Assembly (NCBI GenBank): GCA_964580585.1
Contig: CAZOKZ010000016.1
Coordinates: forward strand, 1-64,000
Length of the DNA stretch: 64,000 nt
Origin: CAZOKZ01 sp964580585
GTDB taxonomy: Bacteria; Sumerlaeota; Sumerlaeia; SLMS01; JAHLLQ01
Direction of reading: 5' to 3'
The notes beneath the pieces were generated by a model. The model searched no databases and was not told the DNA's origin. It was given only the letters and a program-made list of their open reading frames with translations. Shown here in pieces: positions 45,431 through 53,362 of the stretch (the stretch's first letter is position 1; every line of letters starts with the position of its first letter). The translations under genes were made by a program, and so were the position numbers.

Positions 45431-48046
45431 ATGGCGGAAAGACGCATCCCCTCTGAGTTCCTCGGAACTGTCCGAGTTCTACCCAAACTGCCCAAGGCCC
45501 TTTCCGGACTGGAAGATTTGGCGTACAATATTTGGTGGGCCTGGAACCCGTATGCCCGGGCTTTGTTCCGCCAAATTCACTCGGAAACCTGGATTAAATG
45601 CCAGGGTAACCCGATGCTCTTCATGAGCTCGGTCAAGCAAGAGCACCTGGAAGCTGCGGCGAAAGACAAGGAAGTCCTGAAGCTGTACGATTCGATGATG
45701 AAACAGCTCAATGAATACGTCTCGGCCAAAGGCTCGTGGTATTCGCGCACGCATAAGGGTAAGAAAAACGTCCTGGTAGCTTATTTCTCGGCCGAATTCG
45801 GCCTTCACGAGTCGCTTCCGATTTATTCGGGTGGTTTGGGCGTTCTCGCCGGCGACCACTGCAAATCCGCATCCGATATCGGCCTGCCTTTTGTCGCGGT
45901 CGGTATGCTGTATCGCGAAGGATACTTTATCCAGAAAATCGATGCCTATGGCCATCAAATCGCCGAGTTCCGTCCCAACGATTGGCGCGATCTGCCCATT
46001 CGCCCGGCGCTGAATTCAAATGGCGAAGAAGTTGTCGTTGAAGTGGAAATGCCTGACCGCATCCTTTACGGCAAGGTTTGGAAGGTGCAGGTCGGCCGTA
46101 ATCCTTTGTATCTTCTGGACACCGACATTCCTCAAAACAACCACGAAGATCGCAAGCTGACCTCACGTCTGTACGGCGGGGGCGAAGAAATGCGTATCCA
46201 GCAGGAAATCCTGCTCGGAATCGGCGGCGTTCGCGCATTGCGCGCACTGGGCCACCAGCCAACGGTCTTCCACATGAACGAAGGACACTCCGTGTTCCTG
46301 GGCCTCGAGCGCCTGCGTGAATACATCCACAACGAAGGCCTCAGCTTCCGCGAAGCCGTGGAAATCGTGCGCGCCTCGACGCTGTTCACCACGCACACAC
46401 CGGTTCCGGCGGGCAACGATGCCTTCCCGCCTCCGATGGTGGAAAAATATTTCCGCCCGTTCTGGGAATCGATTGGTGTTTCCCGTACGCGCTTCATGAC
46501 CCTTGGCCTGGACACCAGCCAGGACAGCGGGCGCTTCTCGTTGACGATTCTGGCGCTGAATCTGGCTGCCATGGCCAACGGCGTGTCGGAATTGCACGGC
46601 CACGTGTCGCGCTCGATGTGGCAACACGTTTGGGGCGACGTTCCGGCCAGCGAAAACCCGATCGATCACATTACCAATGGCGTTCACACACGCACCTGGT
46701 TGTCGATCGACATGCAATGCTTGTTCGATAAGTACTTCGACAAGGATTGGCGCGAACGTCTTGAACAACCCGACGTTTGGAAGAAAGTCGATCGCATTCC
46801 CGATACCGAGTTGTGGGAAGTGATCAACAAACTGCGCAAAGACATGGTGGACTTCGTTCACACGCGCGTTACTTCCCAACACTCGCGCTTTGGCGAATCG
46901 TTCGACGAAATTCGCGAATGGGCCAAGGTCCTCGATCCCGACACCTTGACCATCGGGTTTGCACGTCGTTTCGCGACCTATAAACGTGCAACGCTGATTT
47001 TCCGCGATAAAGAGCGTCTGGCACGCATTCTGAGCCATCCGGAACGTCCGATCCAGATCGTGTTCTCGGGCAAAGCTCACCCGGCCGACAAACCCGGCCA
47101 GGAATTGATCCGCCAGGTTCAGGAAATGTCGAAAGATCCGGCATTCCGTGGCAAAATCATCTTCCTCGAAAACTACGACATGAACGTTGGCCGTCGTCTC
47201 ACCAGCGGTGTGGACGTTTGGCTGAACAACCCGCGTCGTCCGCTCGAAGCCTCGGGCACCTCGGGCATGAAAGTTCCGCTGAACGGCGGCATCAACTGCT
47301 CGATCCTCGACGGTTGGTGGCGTGAAGCCTTCTATGAAAACCCGAAGAGCGGCTGGGCGCTGGGCGAAGAAACCGAATACAGCGATCCGAACCGTCAGGA
47401 CGAAGCCGACGCCGAGTCGATCTACCAGACGCTCGAAATGCAGGTCGCTCCGTTGTTCTACGACCGCGACGAAAACGGCATTCCGGTCAACTGGCTGGCT
47501 CGCGTACGCGAATCCATGAAAACCGTCGGTCCGCGTTTCTCGACCAATCGTATGGTCGAGGAATACACCGAGAAATTCTACCACCCGGGCACCGCGCGCC
47601 AGGAACTGCTGATCTCCAAGCGTTACGACCGCGCACGCAAGAACGCCGAGTGGAAAGAAAAAATGCGCGCCGCATGGCCGGGCATCCGCATCAAGGCCTA
47701 TCTGGACGATGCGGTTGACGAAAGCGCCACGATTCGCGTGAAAGATAAATTGAACATCGTTGCCGAAGTAGATCTGGGTTCGATTTCGCCGGACGACGTC
47801 CAGGTGGAAATCTACGTTGCCCCGATCAACGCGACGGGCAATGGCGGCGTCAAAGTCCCCGCTGGCTCGATTCCGATGCGCCCCGATGGAAAAAAGAAAG
47901 ACAACAATTACTACACCTATCGTGGCAGCCTGATGGAAAGCGACTCGGGCGAATACGGTTACACGGTTCGCGTGGTGCCGAAACACCCCGACCTCGTTCA
48001 CCCACAGGAACTGGGCTTGGTTAGCTGGGCGCATTCGCCACGCTAA
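45431..48046 (+). CDS. glgP: Alpha-glucan (glycogen) phosphorylase
   Basis: The enzyme releases glucose 1-phosphate from alpha-1,4-glucans using phosphate. The start at 45431 (MAERRIPSE) gives 871 residues; upstream in-frame codons would add a basic, non-homologous extension. The N-terminal DUF3417 region (LPKALSGLEDLAYNIWWAWNPYARALF) places it in the alpha-glucan-phosphorylase subfamily common in thermophiles, actinobacteria and many environmental phyla. Core features are YFSAEFGLHESLPIYSGGLGVLAGDH, EGHSVFLGLERLRE, TTHTPVPAGNDAFP and the PLP-lysine segment ASGTSGMKVPLNGGINCSILDGWW. Extra C-terminal residues (~770-871) form a beta-rich region. No other glycogen gene is adjacent. Confidence 0.95.
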   Translation: MAERRIPSEFLGTVRVLPKLPKALSGLEDLAYNIWWAWNPYARALFRQIHSETWIKCQGNPMLFMSSVKQEHLEAAAKDKEVLKLYDSMMKQLNEYVSAKGSWYSRTHKGKKNVLVAYFSAEFGLHESLPIYSGGLGVLAGDHCKSASDIGLPFVAVGMLYREGYFIQKIDAYGHQIAEFRPNDWRDLPIRPALNSNGEEVVVEVEMPDRILYGKVWKVQVGRNPLYLLDTDIPQNNHEDRKLTSRLYGGGEEMRIQQEILLGIGGVRALRALGHQPTVFHMNEGHSVFLGLERLREYIHNEGLSFREAVEIVRASTLFTTHTPVPAGNDAFPPPMVEKYFRPFWESIGVSRTRFMTLGLDTSQDSGRFSLTILALNLAAMANGVSELHGHVSRSMWQHVWGDVPASENPIDHITNGVHTRTWLSIDMQCLFDKYFDKDWRERLEQPDVWKKVDRIPDTELWEVINKLRKDMVDFVHTRVTSQHSRFGESFDEIREWAKVLDPDTLTIGFARRFATYKRATLIFRDKERLARILSHPERPIQIVFSGKAHPADKPGQELIRQVQEMSKDPAFRGKIIFLENYDMNVGRRLTSGVDVWLNNPRRPLEASGTSGMKVPLNGGINCSILDGWWREAFYENPKSGWALGEETEYSDPNRQDEADAESIYQTLEMQVAPLFYDRDENGIPVNWLARVRESMKTVGPRFSTNRMVEEYTEKFYHPGTARQELLISKRYDRARKNAEWKEKMRAAWPGIRIKAYLDDAVDESATIRVKDKLNIVAEVDLGSISPDDVQVEIYVAPINATGNGGVKVPAGSIPMRPDGKKKDNNYYTYRGSLMESDSGEYGYTVRVVPKHPDLVHPQELGLVSWAHSPR

Positions 48047-48075
48047 ACTCTCCCACGCATAAATGAAAGAAACAA

Positions 48076-48107
48076 ACGCCCTCTGGAGAAATCCAGGGGG
48101 CGTTTTT
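48076..48107 (+). terminator. Rho-independent terminator after glgP
   Basis: A twelve-base stem, ACGCCCTCTGGA with TCCAGGGGGCGT (one G-U pair), closes a GAAA tetraloop and is followed by TTTT. It lies 30 bases after the stop at 48046. Confidence 0.93.
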
Positions 48108-48178
48108 CATTTTCATTCAGACAGGATAGCAGAATTTACAGAATAGGCTTTCAAATTACCATCCTGTCTTTTTTTCGT

Positions 48179-48727
48179 TTACCCGGTTTTCACCGGAATG
48201 CGTTTGGCCTTGGCGGTTTCGGTCTTCGGCAGGCGCACGGTCAGCAAACCGCTCTTGTAGTCCGCCTTCACCTTGCCTGCGTCGATCTCGGCGGGCAGCG
48301 CCACGCTACGCGTAAAGCTACCGAACGAGCATTCGTGATACGTGTAGTTTCCGGTTTTTTTCTCGTTCGACTGGCGGCGTTCGCCTCGAATCGTCAGGCG
48401 ATTGCCCGACAGCTCGATATTGAAATCCTTCTCCTCCATGCCCGGCAATTCCGCCGTCACCAGTACTTCGTCCGCGCGGTTTTCCACGTCCAGGCGCGGG
48501 TATTGGATATCCCACAGGTTCGGCCGCCAGAAGTCGTTGAAAAACCGGTCAATCGGATGCGTTGCGCCACGGTCGCTGACCATCAGGTCTCCCCCGCCGC
48601 CCTGCGGCTCCTGGGCGTCCTCCTCGTGATGGCGTAGCTTATCGGCCAGACGATCGAAACCCTCGGCAATTTCGTCACGCAAGCGATTCAGATGGCCCGA
48701 CAGGTTATGTTTCAGATCCTTTGTCAT
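48179..48727 (-). CDS. Hsp20/alpha-crystallin small heat shock protein (1)
   Basis: Small heat shock proteins hold unfolding proteins in a refoldable state. The ATG at 48727 has AAGGAGG at eight bases; the ATG two codons upstream is too close to the site. The 182-residue product has a charged helical N-terminus, an unusually long glycine-rich spacer (HEEDAQEPQGGGGD), then the alpha-crystallin domain (~75-175): PRLDVENRADEVLVTAELPGMEEKDFNIELSGNRLTIRGER and VKADYKSGLLTVRLPKT. It lies downstream of two more Hsp20 genes on the same strand. Confidence 0.92.
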   Translation of the reverse strand: MTKDLKHNLSGHLNRLRDEIAEGFDRLADKLRHHEEDAQEPQGGGGDLMVSDRGATHPIDRFFNDFWRPNLWDIQYPRLDVENRADEVLVTAELPGMEEKDFNIELSGNRLTIRGERRQSNEKKTGNYTYHECSFGSFTRSVALPAEIDAGKVKADYKSGLLTVRLPKTETAKAKRIPVKTG

Positions 48728-48792
48728 GATCATCGCCTCCTTTCAAATTGCGTGGGAAACTCAAATAGCTCGCGTTGAATTCTGAAAGTAAT

Positions 48793-48989
48793 TTAACCAC
48801 GAAGGCACGAAGACACAAAGAATACACGAAGAGTCCACTTCCTAATTTAATGCTTTCCTTGTTTCAAATTCAAAAGCCGAATTTGTTTCAAGTTTTGACT
48901 TCCTCCATCACATCCAGTTCTGCAATGTCCTTTGACATTACTCGCTTTTCTTCGTGTTGCTTCGTGAACTTCGTGCCCTCGTGGTGATT
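48793..48989. repeat. Long imperfect inverted repeat element between Hsp20 genes
   Basis: The left arm (48793-48833, containing ACCACGAAGGCACGAAG) and the right arm (about 48945-48989, containing CTTCGTGCCCTCGTGGT) are imperfect reverse complements over about 40 bases, with an AT-rich ~110-base middle. Arrays of the ACCACGAAGGCACGAAG type recur in the genomes of many environmental bacteria. The element lies wholly between two genes and encodes nothing visible. It could be a miniature mobile element or form a large hairpin in the Hsp20 transcript. Confidence 0.7.
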
Positions 48990-48999
48990 CTTTTCGTTC

Positions 49000-49398
49000 T
49001 TACGCCACTTTCACCTCGATGTGGCGCGGCTTGGCCACCGCCGCGATGGGCAGGAACAACGCCAGCACCCCGTTGCGGTAATCGGCGGTAATTTTTTCCT
49101 GATCGATTTTCTCGCCCAGTGTGAACTGGCGGAAATAATTCGTCAGCGCGAACTCGCCGTAATCGGGACCAGCACCTTCGCGAGGCGCGATACCCGCCTT
49201 GATCGTCAGGATGTTATTATCCACGTTCAAGTCGATCAGTTCCTTGCCGCTGCCCGGTAAATCGGCCAGCACATGCAGGCCTTCCTTCGTTTCGTAAATG
49301 TCCACCAACGGCGTCACATAGCGTTCCGGTTCGCGGGTCGCTTCCGTCGTGGTGACTTCGGTTTCAGGGGTAACTTTGGCAATCGTTGATTCTGTCAT
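49000..49398 (-). CDS. Hsp20/alpha-crystallin small heat shock protein (2)
   Basis: The ATG at 49398 has AAGGAGG at a good distance; the longer open frame upstream lacks a site. The 132-residue product has a Thr/Glu-rich N-terminus (EVTTTEATREPE), then the alpha-crystallin domain: PLVDIYETKEGLHVLADLPGSGKELIDLNVDNNILTIKAG and ITADYRNGVLALFLPI. The N-terminal arm is short compared with the first copy. It lies between the other two Hsp20 genes, so the group may be one heat-inducible operon. Confidence 0.92.
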   Translation of the reverse strand: MTESTIAKVTPETEVTTTEATREPERYVTPLVDIYETKEGLHVLADLPGSGKELIDLNVDNNILTIKAGIAPREGAGPDYGEFALTNYFRQFTLGEKIDQEKITADYRNGVLALFLPIAAVAKPRHIEVKVA

Positions 49399-49447
49399 GG
49401 CTGTATTCCTCCTTGGGAAAATAGGATCGGGGTCGGAATTTGAGGTT

Positions 49448-49906
49448 TTATGCAACATTCACGGTGATTTTCTTGGGTTTGGCCGCTTCGGTTTTCGGCA
49501 GCGTCACGCGCAGAATGCCTTCGCGGTATTCGGCGGTGACTTTCGTGTCGTCCACTTCGGCGGGCAGACGAAGCGAGCGGACGAACTTGCCCGCGGCGCG
49601 CTCGTTGCGGTGCCAGGCTTCGGGTTCGACCTCGCCCGGCGTGCGATTTTTCTCGCCCGCCAGCGTAAACTGGTCGCGCAGCACGGTGATCTCGAACGAA
49701 TCGGGATTCACGCCGGGTGCGAGTGCTTCGATGACGATCTCGTCGGGGTTTTCCTTCAGGTTGATCAGTGGATAAGTACGCGCCGAACGACCCGGCAGGA
49801 ACGCGTTGCGTCCCGTCGGCCAGGATTCGTGCGTTGCGGCCCCAAACAGGCGGTCCACCTCGCGCCGAAGGGCTTCCAATTCGCGGAAAGGGTTATACGT
49901 TCTCAT
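49448..49906 (-). CDS. Hsp20/alpha-crystallin small heat shock protein (3)
   Basis: The 152-residue product starts MRTYNPFRELEALRREVDRLFG, the classical bacterial class A Hsp20 N-terminus, followed by an alpha-crystallin domain (PLINLKENPDEIVIEALAPGVNPDSFEITVLRDQFTLAGEK, VTAEYREGILRVTLPKTEAAKPKKI). GAGGAGG precedes the ATG. It is the promoter-proximal gene of a three-gene Hsp20 cluster, with a good sigma-70-type promoter upstream. Confidence 0.94.
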   Translation of the reverse strand: MRTYNPFRELEALRREVDRLFGAATHESWPTGRNAFLPGRSARTYPLINLKENPDEIVIEALAPGVNPDSFEITVLRDQFTLAGEKNRTPGEVEPEAWHRNERAAGKFVRSLRLPAEVDDTKVTAEYREGILRVTLPKTEAAKPKKITVNVA

Positions 49907-49996
49907 GGTTAATGCCTCCTCAGTGTGTTCAATCTTTCATCCAGCGGCAGCGCCGCCGTGATGGGATGTATTATTTCAAAGATCCTGCCAATTCGG

Positions 49997-50024
49997 ATAT
50001 AATTTATAAGTTGTTTATTTTCAA
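49997..50024 (-). promoter_or_regulatory. Sigma-70-type promoter for the Hsp20 cluster
   Basis: On the minus strand TTGAAA (50024-50019) is 16 bases from TTATAT (50002-49997). This lies about 90 bases before the first Hsp20 start, in an AT-rich block. No CIRCE or other named heat-shock operator was recognised around it. Confidence 0.5.
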
Positions 50025-50230
50025 TTGTTTACAAACATCGAAACATTTTCATCCTTTTTTCAGCTTTTCCGTGCGACGGTTTTTGCAGGGGGCGCGACGT
50101 CGCAGGGTGCGATAGAACCGTCGCACGACCGTCGCAGCGAAAACGCACTGGCACTCTCCGCACCACTCAGGTTAGCTTGCAACGTCAGGTGAACTTGCAC
50201 CCAACCAAGGCAAAGCGAATAAGGACACCA

Positions 50231-50770
50231 ATGGACGAACGAAAATTTCTCATCCGCCGCGCAACCGAAGCCGACGCTGTCGAGATTTGCAACGTGCATA
50301 CAAAATCCATCCGGGAAGTTTGCTGCTTCGATTATGACCGCGCTGTGATCGACGAATGGGCTGGATTTCGCACGCCTGACCAATACCTCGAAACAATGAG
50401 GAAAGAACGCCGCGTCATATGGGTAGCTGAGTTTGAAGGCGCCGTAGTCGGGTTTTCCGCGCTTGCACAAAACCACGTCATTGCGGTCTATATCCACCCC
50501 CAATACTTGCGACTGGGCCTGGGCCGCAAATTATACAACGCGCTGGAACAAGATGCGCTCGTTTGGGGCTTCACCGAGTTGACAGTTCACTCTTCGTACA
50601 CGGCACTGGAGTTTTATCGTTGCCTTGGGTTTGTCGATATTGAAGAAACCCACCTCGCGCTACCAAGCGGCCAGCCACTGGTGTGTGTCTTGATGAAAAA
50701 GCAGCTTCACTCCAGTCCGGTTTCACCTTCAACCCTACCCGACACCGCTCAGTCGCCCCACAAGGATTAG
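50231..50770 (+). CDS. GNAT-family N-acetyltransferase
   Basis: The ATG at 50231 follows AAGGACACCA. The 179-residue product shows the GNAT core: FLIRRATEADAVEICNVHTKSI at the start, VWVAEFEGAVVGFSAL, and the acetyl-CoA loop VYIHPQYLRLGLGRKLYNAL (R/QxxGxG/A as RLGLGR). It continues with SSYTALEFYRCLGFVDI. The substrate is unknown. The gene ends seven bases before grpE, so the two are probably co-transcribed; the C-terminal ~20 residues (Ser/Pro-rich) may be extra. Confidence 0.88.
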   Translation: MDERKFLIRRATEADAVEICNVHTKSIREVCCFDYDRAVIDEWAGFRTPDQYLETMRKERRVIWVAEFEGAVVGFSALAQNHVIAVYIHPQYLRLGLGRKLYNALEQDALVWGFTELTVHSSYTALEFYRCLGFVDIEETHLALPSGQPLVCVLMKKQLHSSPVSPSTLPDTAQSPHKD

Positions 50771-50776
50771 TCCGCA

Positions 50777-51286
50777 ATGTTGTTTTGGAAACGCAAACCC
50801 TCGGAAAACAACTCTGAATCGGATCTCGCTCCCATTCCAGACTGCCCACCCGAAGACATCGAGGAACTCGAAGCCCGTTCGCCACACGAAGCCGTCCTGC
50901 GGCTTGCCGCCGAGATCGACAACATGCGCCGCCGCCAGAAGAGTCAGCTCGATCAGGCGCGTCGTCAGGAGCGCGAGACGGTTTTGCGATCGTTTTTAGA
51001 GGTGTTGGATAATTTCGAACGCGCGCTCGATGCCGCCGAACAAACCGACGACCCGATGCGCGAGGGCCTGGAGGCCATTCACGCGCAATTTCTCGGCATG
51101 CTGGCGCAACACGGCGTCCAAGCGATGGATTGCGTCGGCGAGCCGTTCAACCCGCACCTGCACGAAGCGGTCGGAATGCTCAGCCCTCCCGACGAACAGG
51201 AAGGCATCGTCGCCGAGGTCGTGCAAAAAGGCTACACCATCGGCGACGGGGAATTGCTGAGAGCGGCGAAAGTGGTGGTGCGCTGA
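50777..51286 (+). CDS. grpE: GrpE nucleotide exchange factor for DnaK
   Basis: GrpE releases ADP from DnaK. The 169-residue product has an acidic N-terminus, the long dimer helix (AVLRLAAEIDNMRRRQKSQLDQARRQ) and the family segment LRSFLEVLDNFERALDAA. The C-terminal beta domain has VQAMDCVGEPFNPHLHEAVGML and IVAEVVQKGYTIGDGELLRAAKVVV. No dnaK or dnaJ follows, which is unusual, but the gene lies next to three Hsp20 genes. Confidence 0.94.
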   Translation: MLFWKRKPSENNSESDLAPIPDCPPEDIEELEARSPHEAVLRLAAEIDNMRRRQKSQLDQARRQERETVLRSFLEVLDNFERALDAAEQTDDPMREGLEAIHAQFLGMLAQHGVQAMDCVGEPFNPHLHEAVGMLSPPDEQEGIVAEVVQKGYTIGDGELLRAAKVVVR

Positions 51287-51290
51287 GGGC

Positions 51291-52049
51291 TTATTTGGGC
51301 TTCACGCAAAACGGAATCAACTCGTCGGCGGAAAGTCCCAGGCGTTCAATTTTTTTGTTCGGGATTTTGCTGGCAAAGTCATCCCATTTGATCTGAAATC
51401 CAACAGATTTCAGCCGATCTTCGTAATCCCAGCCGTACCATCGAACGTGGTCATACTGGCCGAAGTGGATCTCACGCTGCTCGGGCGTGGTGATGTCCCA
51501 GTTTTCATACGTCTCGGGTTGGTCTTTCATCGGCACCATCAAAATCGCCCAGCCACCCGGTTTCAGCACTCGGTATAACTCGCGCATGGCCGCGCGGTCG
51601 TCGGGAATATGTTCCAGCACATGGTTGCACAAAATTCCATCGAAGTAATTGTCGCGAAAAGGAATGTCGGTAATATCGAAATGCATCATCGCAAGCGGAG
51701 AGGATAAATCGCCGCTAAAGTATTGATACTTATTCTCGCGACGGAACTTTTGCTGAATCAAGCGCTCGGGCGCCATGTGAAGCAACCGCATGCCCGGAAA
51801 AAACAGGTTCTTTCGCGCCTTCAAATAGATCGTTAGCAAGCGATGCCGTGATTGCGACCGACAAAACGGACAGCGGCGTTCTTTGCTTCCAGGCGGAATA
51901 AAATGGCGAAACCGATGATTACAAACATTGCAAACGACGCGATCGCCAAAATGCAGTGGCGACGTCAGATTGGCATAATAGAAATCCATCGGCTCGTGCC
52001 AATGATCGGGAATTGCTGATTTTATTTTCGTTTTGACCGCATTGAGCAT
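51291..52049 (-). CDS. SAM-dependent methyltransferase with N-terminal zinc ribbon
   Basis: The ATG at 52049 is taken as the start; a TTG three codons upstream is possible. The 252-residue product has CNVCNHRF...CPFCRSQSRHR, a zinc-ribbon-like pair of CxxC motifs (~40-65). A class I methyltransferase core follows, with LLHMAPERLIQQKF in the motif I region, IPFRDNYFDGILCNHVLEHI (motif III/IV) and LYRVLKPGGWAILMVP. Members of this group are common in surface-polysaccharide or secondary-metabolism contexts; the substrate here is unknown. It lies downstream of a two-component pair on the same strand. Confidence 0.8.
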   Translation of the reverse strand: MLNAVKTKIKSAIPDHWHEPMDFYYANLTSPLHFGDRVVCNVCNHRFRHFIPPGSKERRCPFCRSQSRHRLLTIYLKARKNLFFPGMRLLHMAPERLIQQKFRRENKYQYFSGDLSSPLAMMHFDITDIPFRDNYFDGILCNHVLEHIPDDRAAMRELYRVLKPGGWAILMVPMKDQPETYENWDITTPEQREIHFGQYDHVRWYGWDYEDRLKSVGFQIKWDDFASKIPNKKIERLGLSADELIPFCVKPK

Positions 52050-52093
52050 GAAAGCCAATGACCCTCGATAGGATAGTGATTACGCGAATTCTC

Positions 52094-53359
52094 TCACGTC
52101 AGCTTCGAAATCATCTGCAAACATTCAATCGACGTTTCGCGGATTTTGGATATTTTCTCCATTACGCTGATTTCCGGATGAATGTACGGGTTGCGGTAAT
52201 GTTGCAGCGACACGAGCAAATGCACGAAGTTGAGGATTTCGTCTTCGGTATCCAGCCCGCGGAAGTTCAGCGGGTTCGCGATCATCTGGCTGCCTTTGAT
52301 CGTTTTCACTTCGTAACTGCGGCCAAAACATAATATCACAATACCGAGGGCTTTGAGACCATCGGGTTTATACCGCGATTCGTGTTCCAGGATGCGGTTG
52401 AACACCTGGCGCACGTTATCGATGGTGAAATCGAACGTACGCGATTGTTGCAGCCGTAAAAGGTGCTGATGATAAAACAGGTCGATCTGGCCGGTTTTAT
52501 TATCCAGTAGCTTGCGGACGAGTTTGGTGGTTTCTTTGTGCGAGAGGAACTTACCGAGGCGTTTGCGCAGCTTGGCTTTGGCTTCGTTTTCCACGGCAAA
52601 ACAAAACGAGAACCCAATGTTGCGGGAAAAGTCCGTCAGTTCGATGGGGCTGTCGCCGCCCTGGCGCTGGTAGAAATATTCCGCCGTACGCAGTTCCTTG
52701 CGTGTTTCGGCTTCGTAATCGTTGTAACCGGGAATCAACTCGGCCAACCGACGGTCGGCTTCCATGATGTCCTTCTGGTCGGCGGTGCCCGCTTCGGCAG
52801 AGATCGACTCGCGGGCTTCTTCTTCGGTCAGGGATGCCAACTTGTCGTAGGCCTCGACACGAACGCTTTCGTGAATCTTCGTATCGGAAGCAATTTCGCG
52901 CAGACGATGTATCGCCTCGGAGGCGGGTTTTTCGTCCTCGCTCGACAGGTTTTCGATTTCCTCGCGAATTTTGCAATTGAACACCCAACTGGCGCGCGCG
53001 GATTCGATGGTTTTGTACAGGCTTTCGATTTCGTCGTCGATACGCGACTTGCTGATGACGCTGTGCGCGCCAAGTCGATTGGCTTCCGCGCCTTCTTCGA
53101 AGGTACCGACGGCGCTGATCATCACGACGGGCACCAGGGGTTCGATTTGCTTGATGGCGCGGATAACGTCGAGTCCCTCGGTGGGCGTACGCATGCTCAG
53201 ATCCGTAACAATCACCTCGGGGTGGTTGTCCTGGAACACGGCCATGGCTTCGTCGGCGTTTTCCGCTTCGAAGACATCGTAATCGCGCAGCAACAGGTTG
53301 CGCTTGAAAGCGCTTCGGTACAGCGCGTTGTCATCGACAATCAGTACTTTGGCAGACAT
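52094..53359 (-). CDS. Response regulator with unrecognised ~290-residue output domain
   Basis: Residues 1-125 are a receiver domain with the acidic pair DD (9-10), phosphoacceptor Asp53 (VIVTDLSM), Ser82 and Lys104 (ISKS), so phosphorylation should work. The remaining ~295 residues are helical and match no output domain known to me. Repeating Glu/Ala-rich helices occur at ~130-210, then a conserved-looking block SFCFAVENEAKAKLRKRLGKFLSHKETTKLVRKLLDNKT, and a C-terminal LVSLQHYRNPYIHPEISVME reminiscent of HEPN-like folds (RNxxxH-like spacing is visible as RNPYIH). It is adjacent to, and probably phosphorylated by, the kinase starting at 55480. Confidence 0.82.
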   Translation of the reverse strand: MSAKVLIVDDNALYRSAFKRNLLLRDYDVFEAENADEAMAVFQDNHPEVIVTDLSMRTPTEGLDVIRAIKQIEPLVPVVMISAVGTFEEGAEANRLGAHSVISKSRIDDEIESLYKTIESARASWVFNCKIREEIENLSSEDEKPASEAIHRLREIASDTKIHESVRVEAYDKLASLTEEEARESISAEAGTADQKDIMEADRRLAELIPGYNDYEAETRKELRTAEYFYQRQGGDSPIELTDFSRNIGFSFCFAVENEAKAKLRKRLGKFLSHKETTKLVRKLLDNKTGQIDLFYHQHLLRLQQSRTFDFTIDNVRQVFNRILEHESRYKPDGLKALGIVILCFGRSYEVKTIKGSQMIANPLNFRGLDTEDEILNFVHLLVSLQHYRNPYIHPEISVMEKISKIRETSIECLQMISKLT

Positions 53360-53362
53360 AAG

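Noticed and set aside
46163..48034. A 623-codon open frame antisense to glgP
   Set aside because: It mirrors the codon pattern of the glgP frame, has no ribosome site and its translation is low-complexity Arg/His/Val-rich. It is a shadow.
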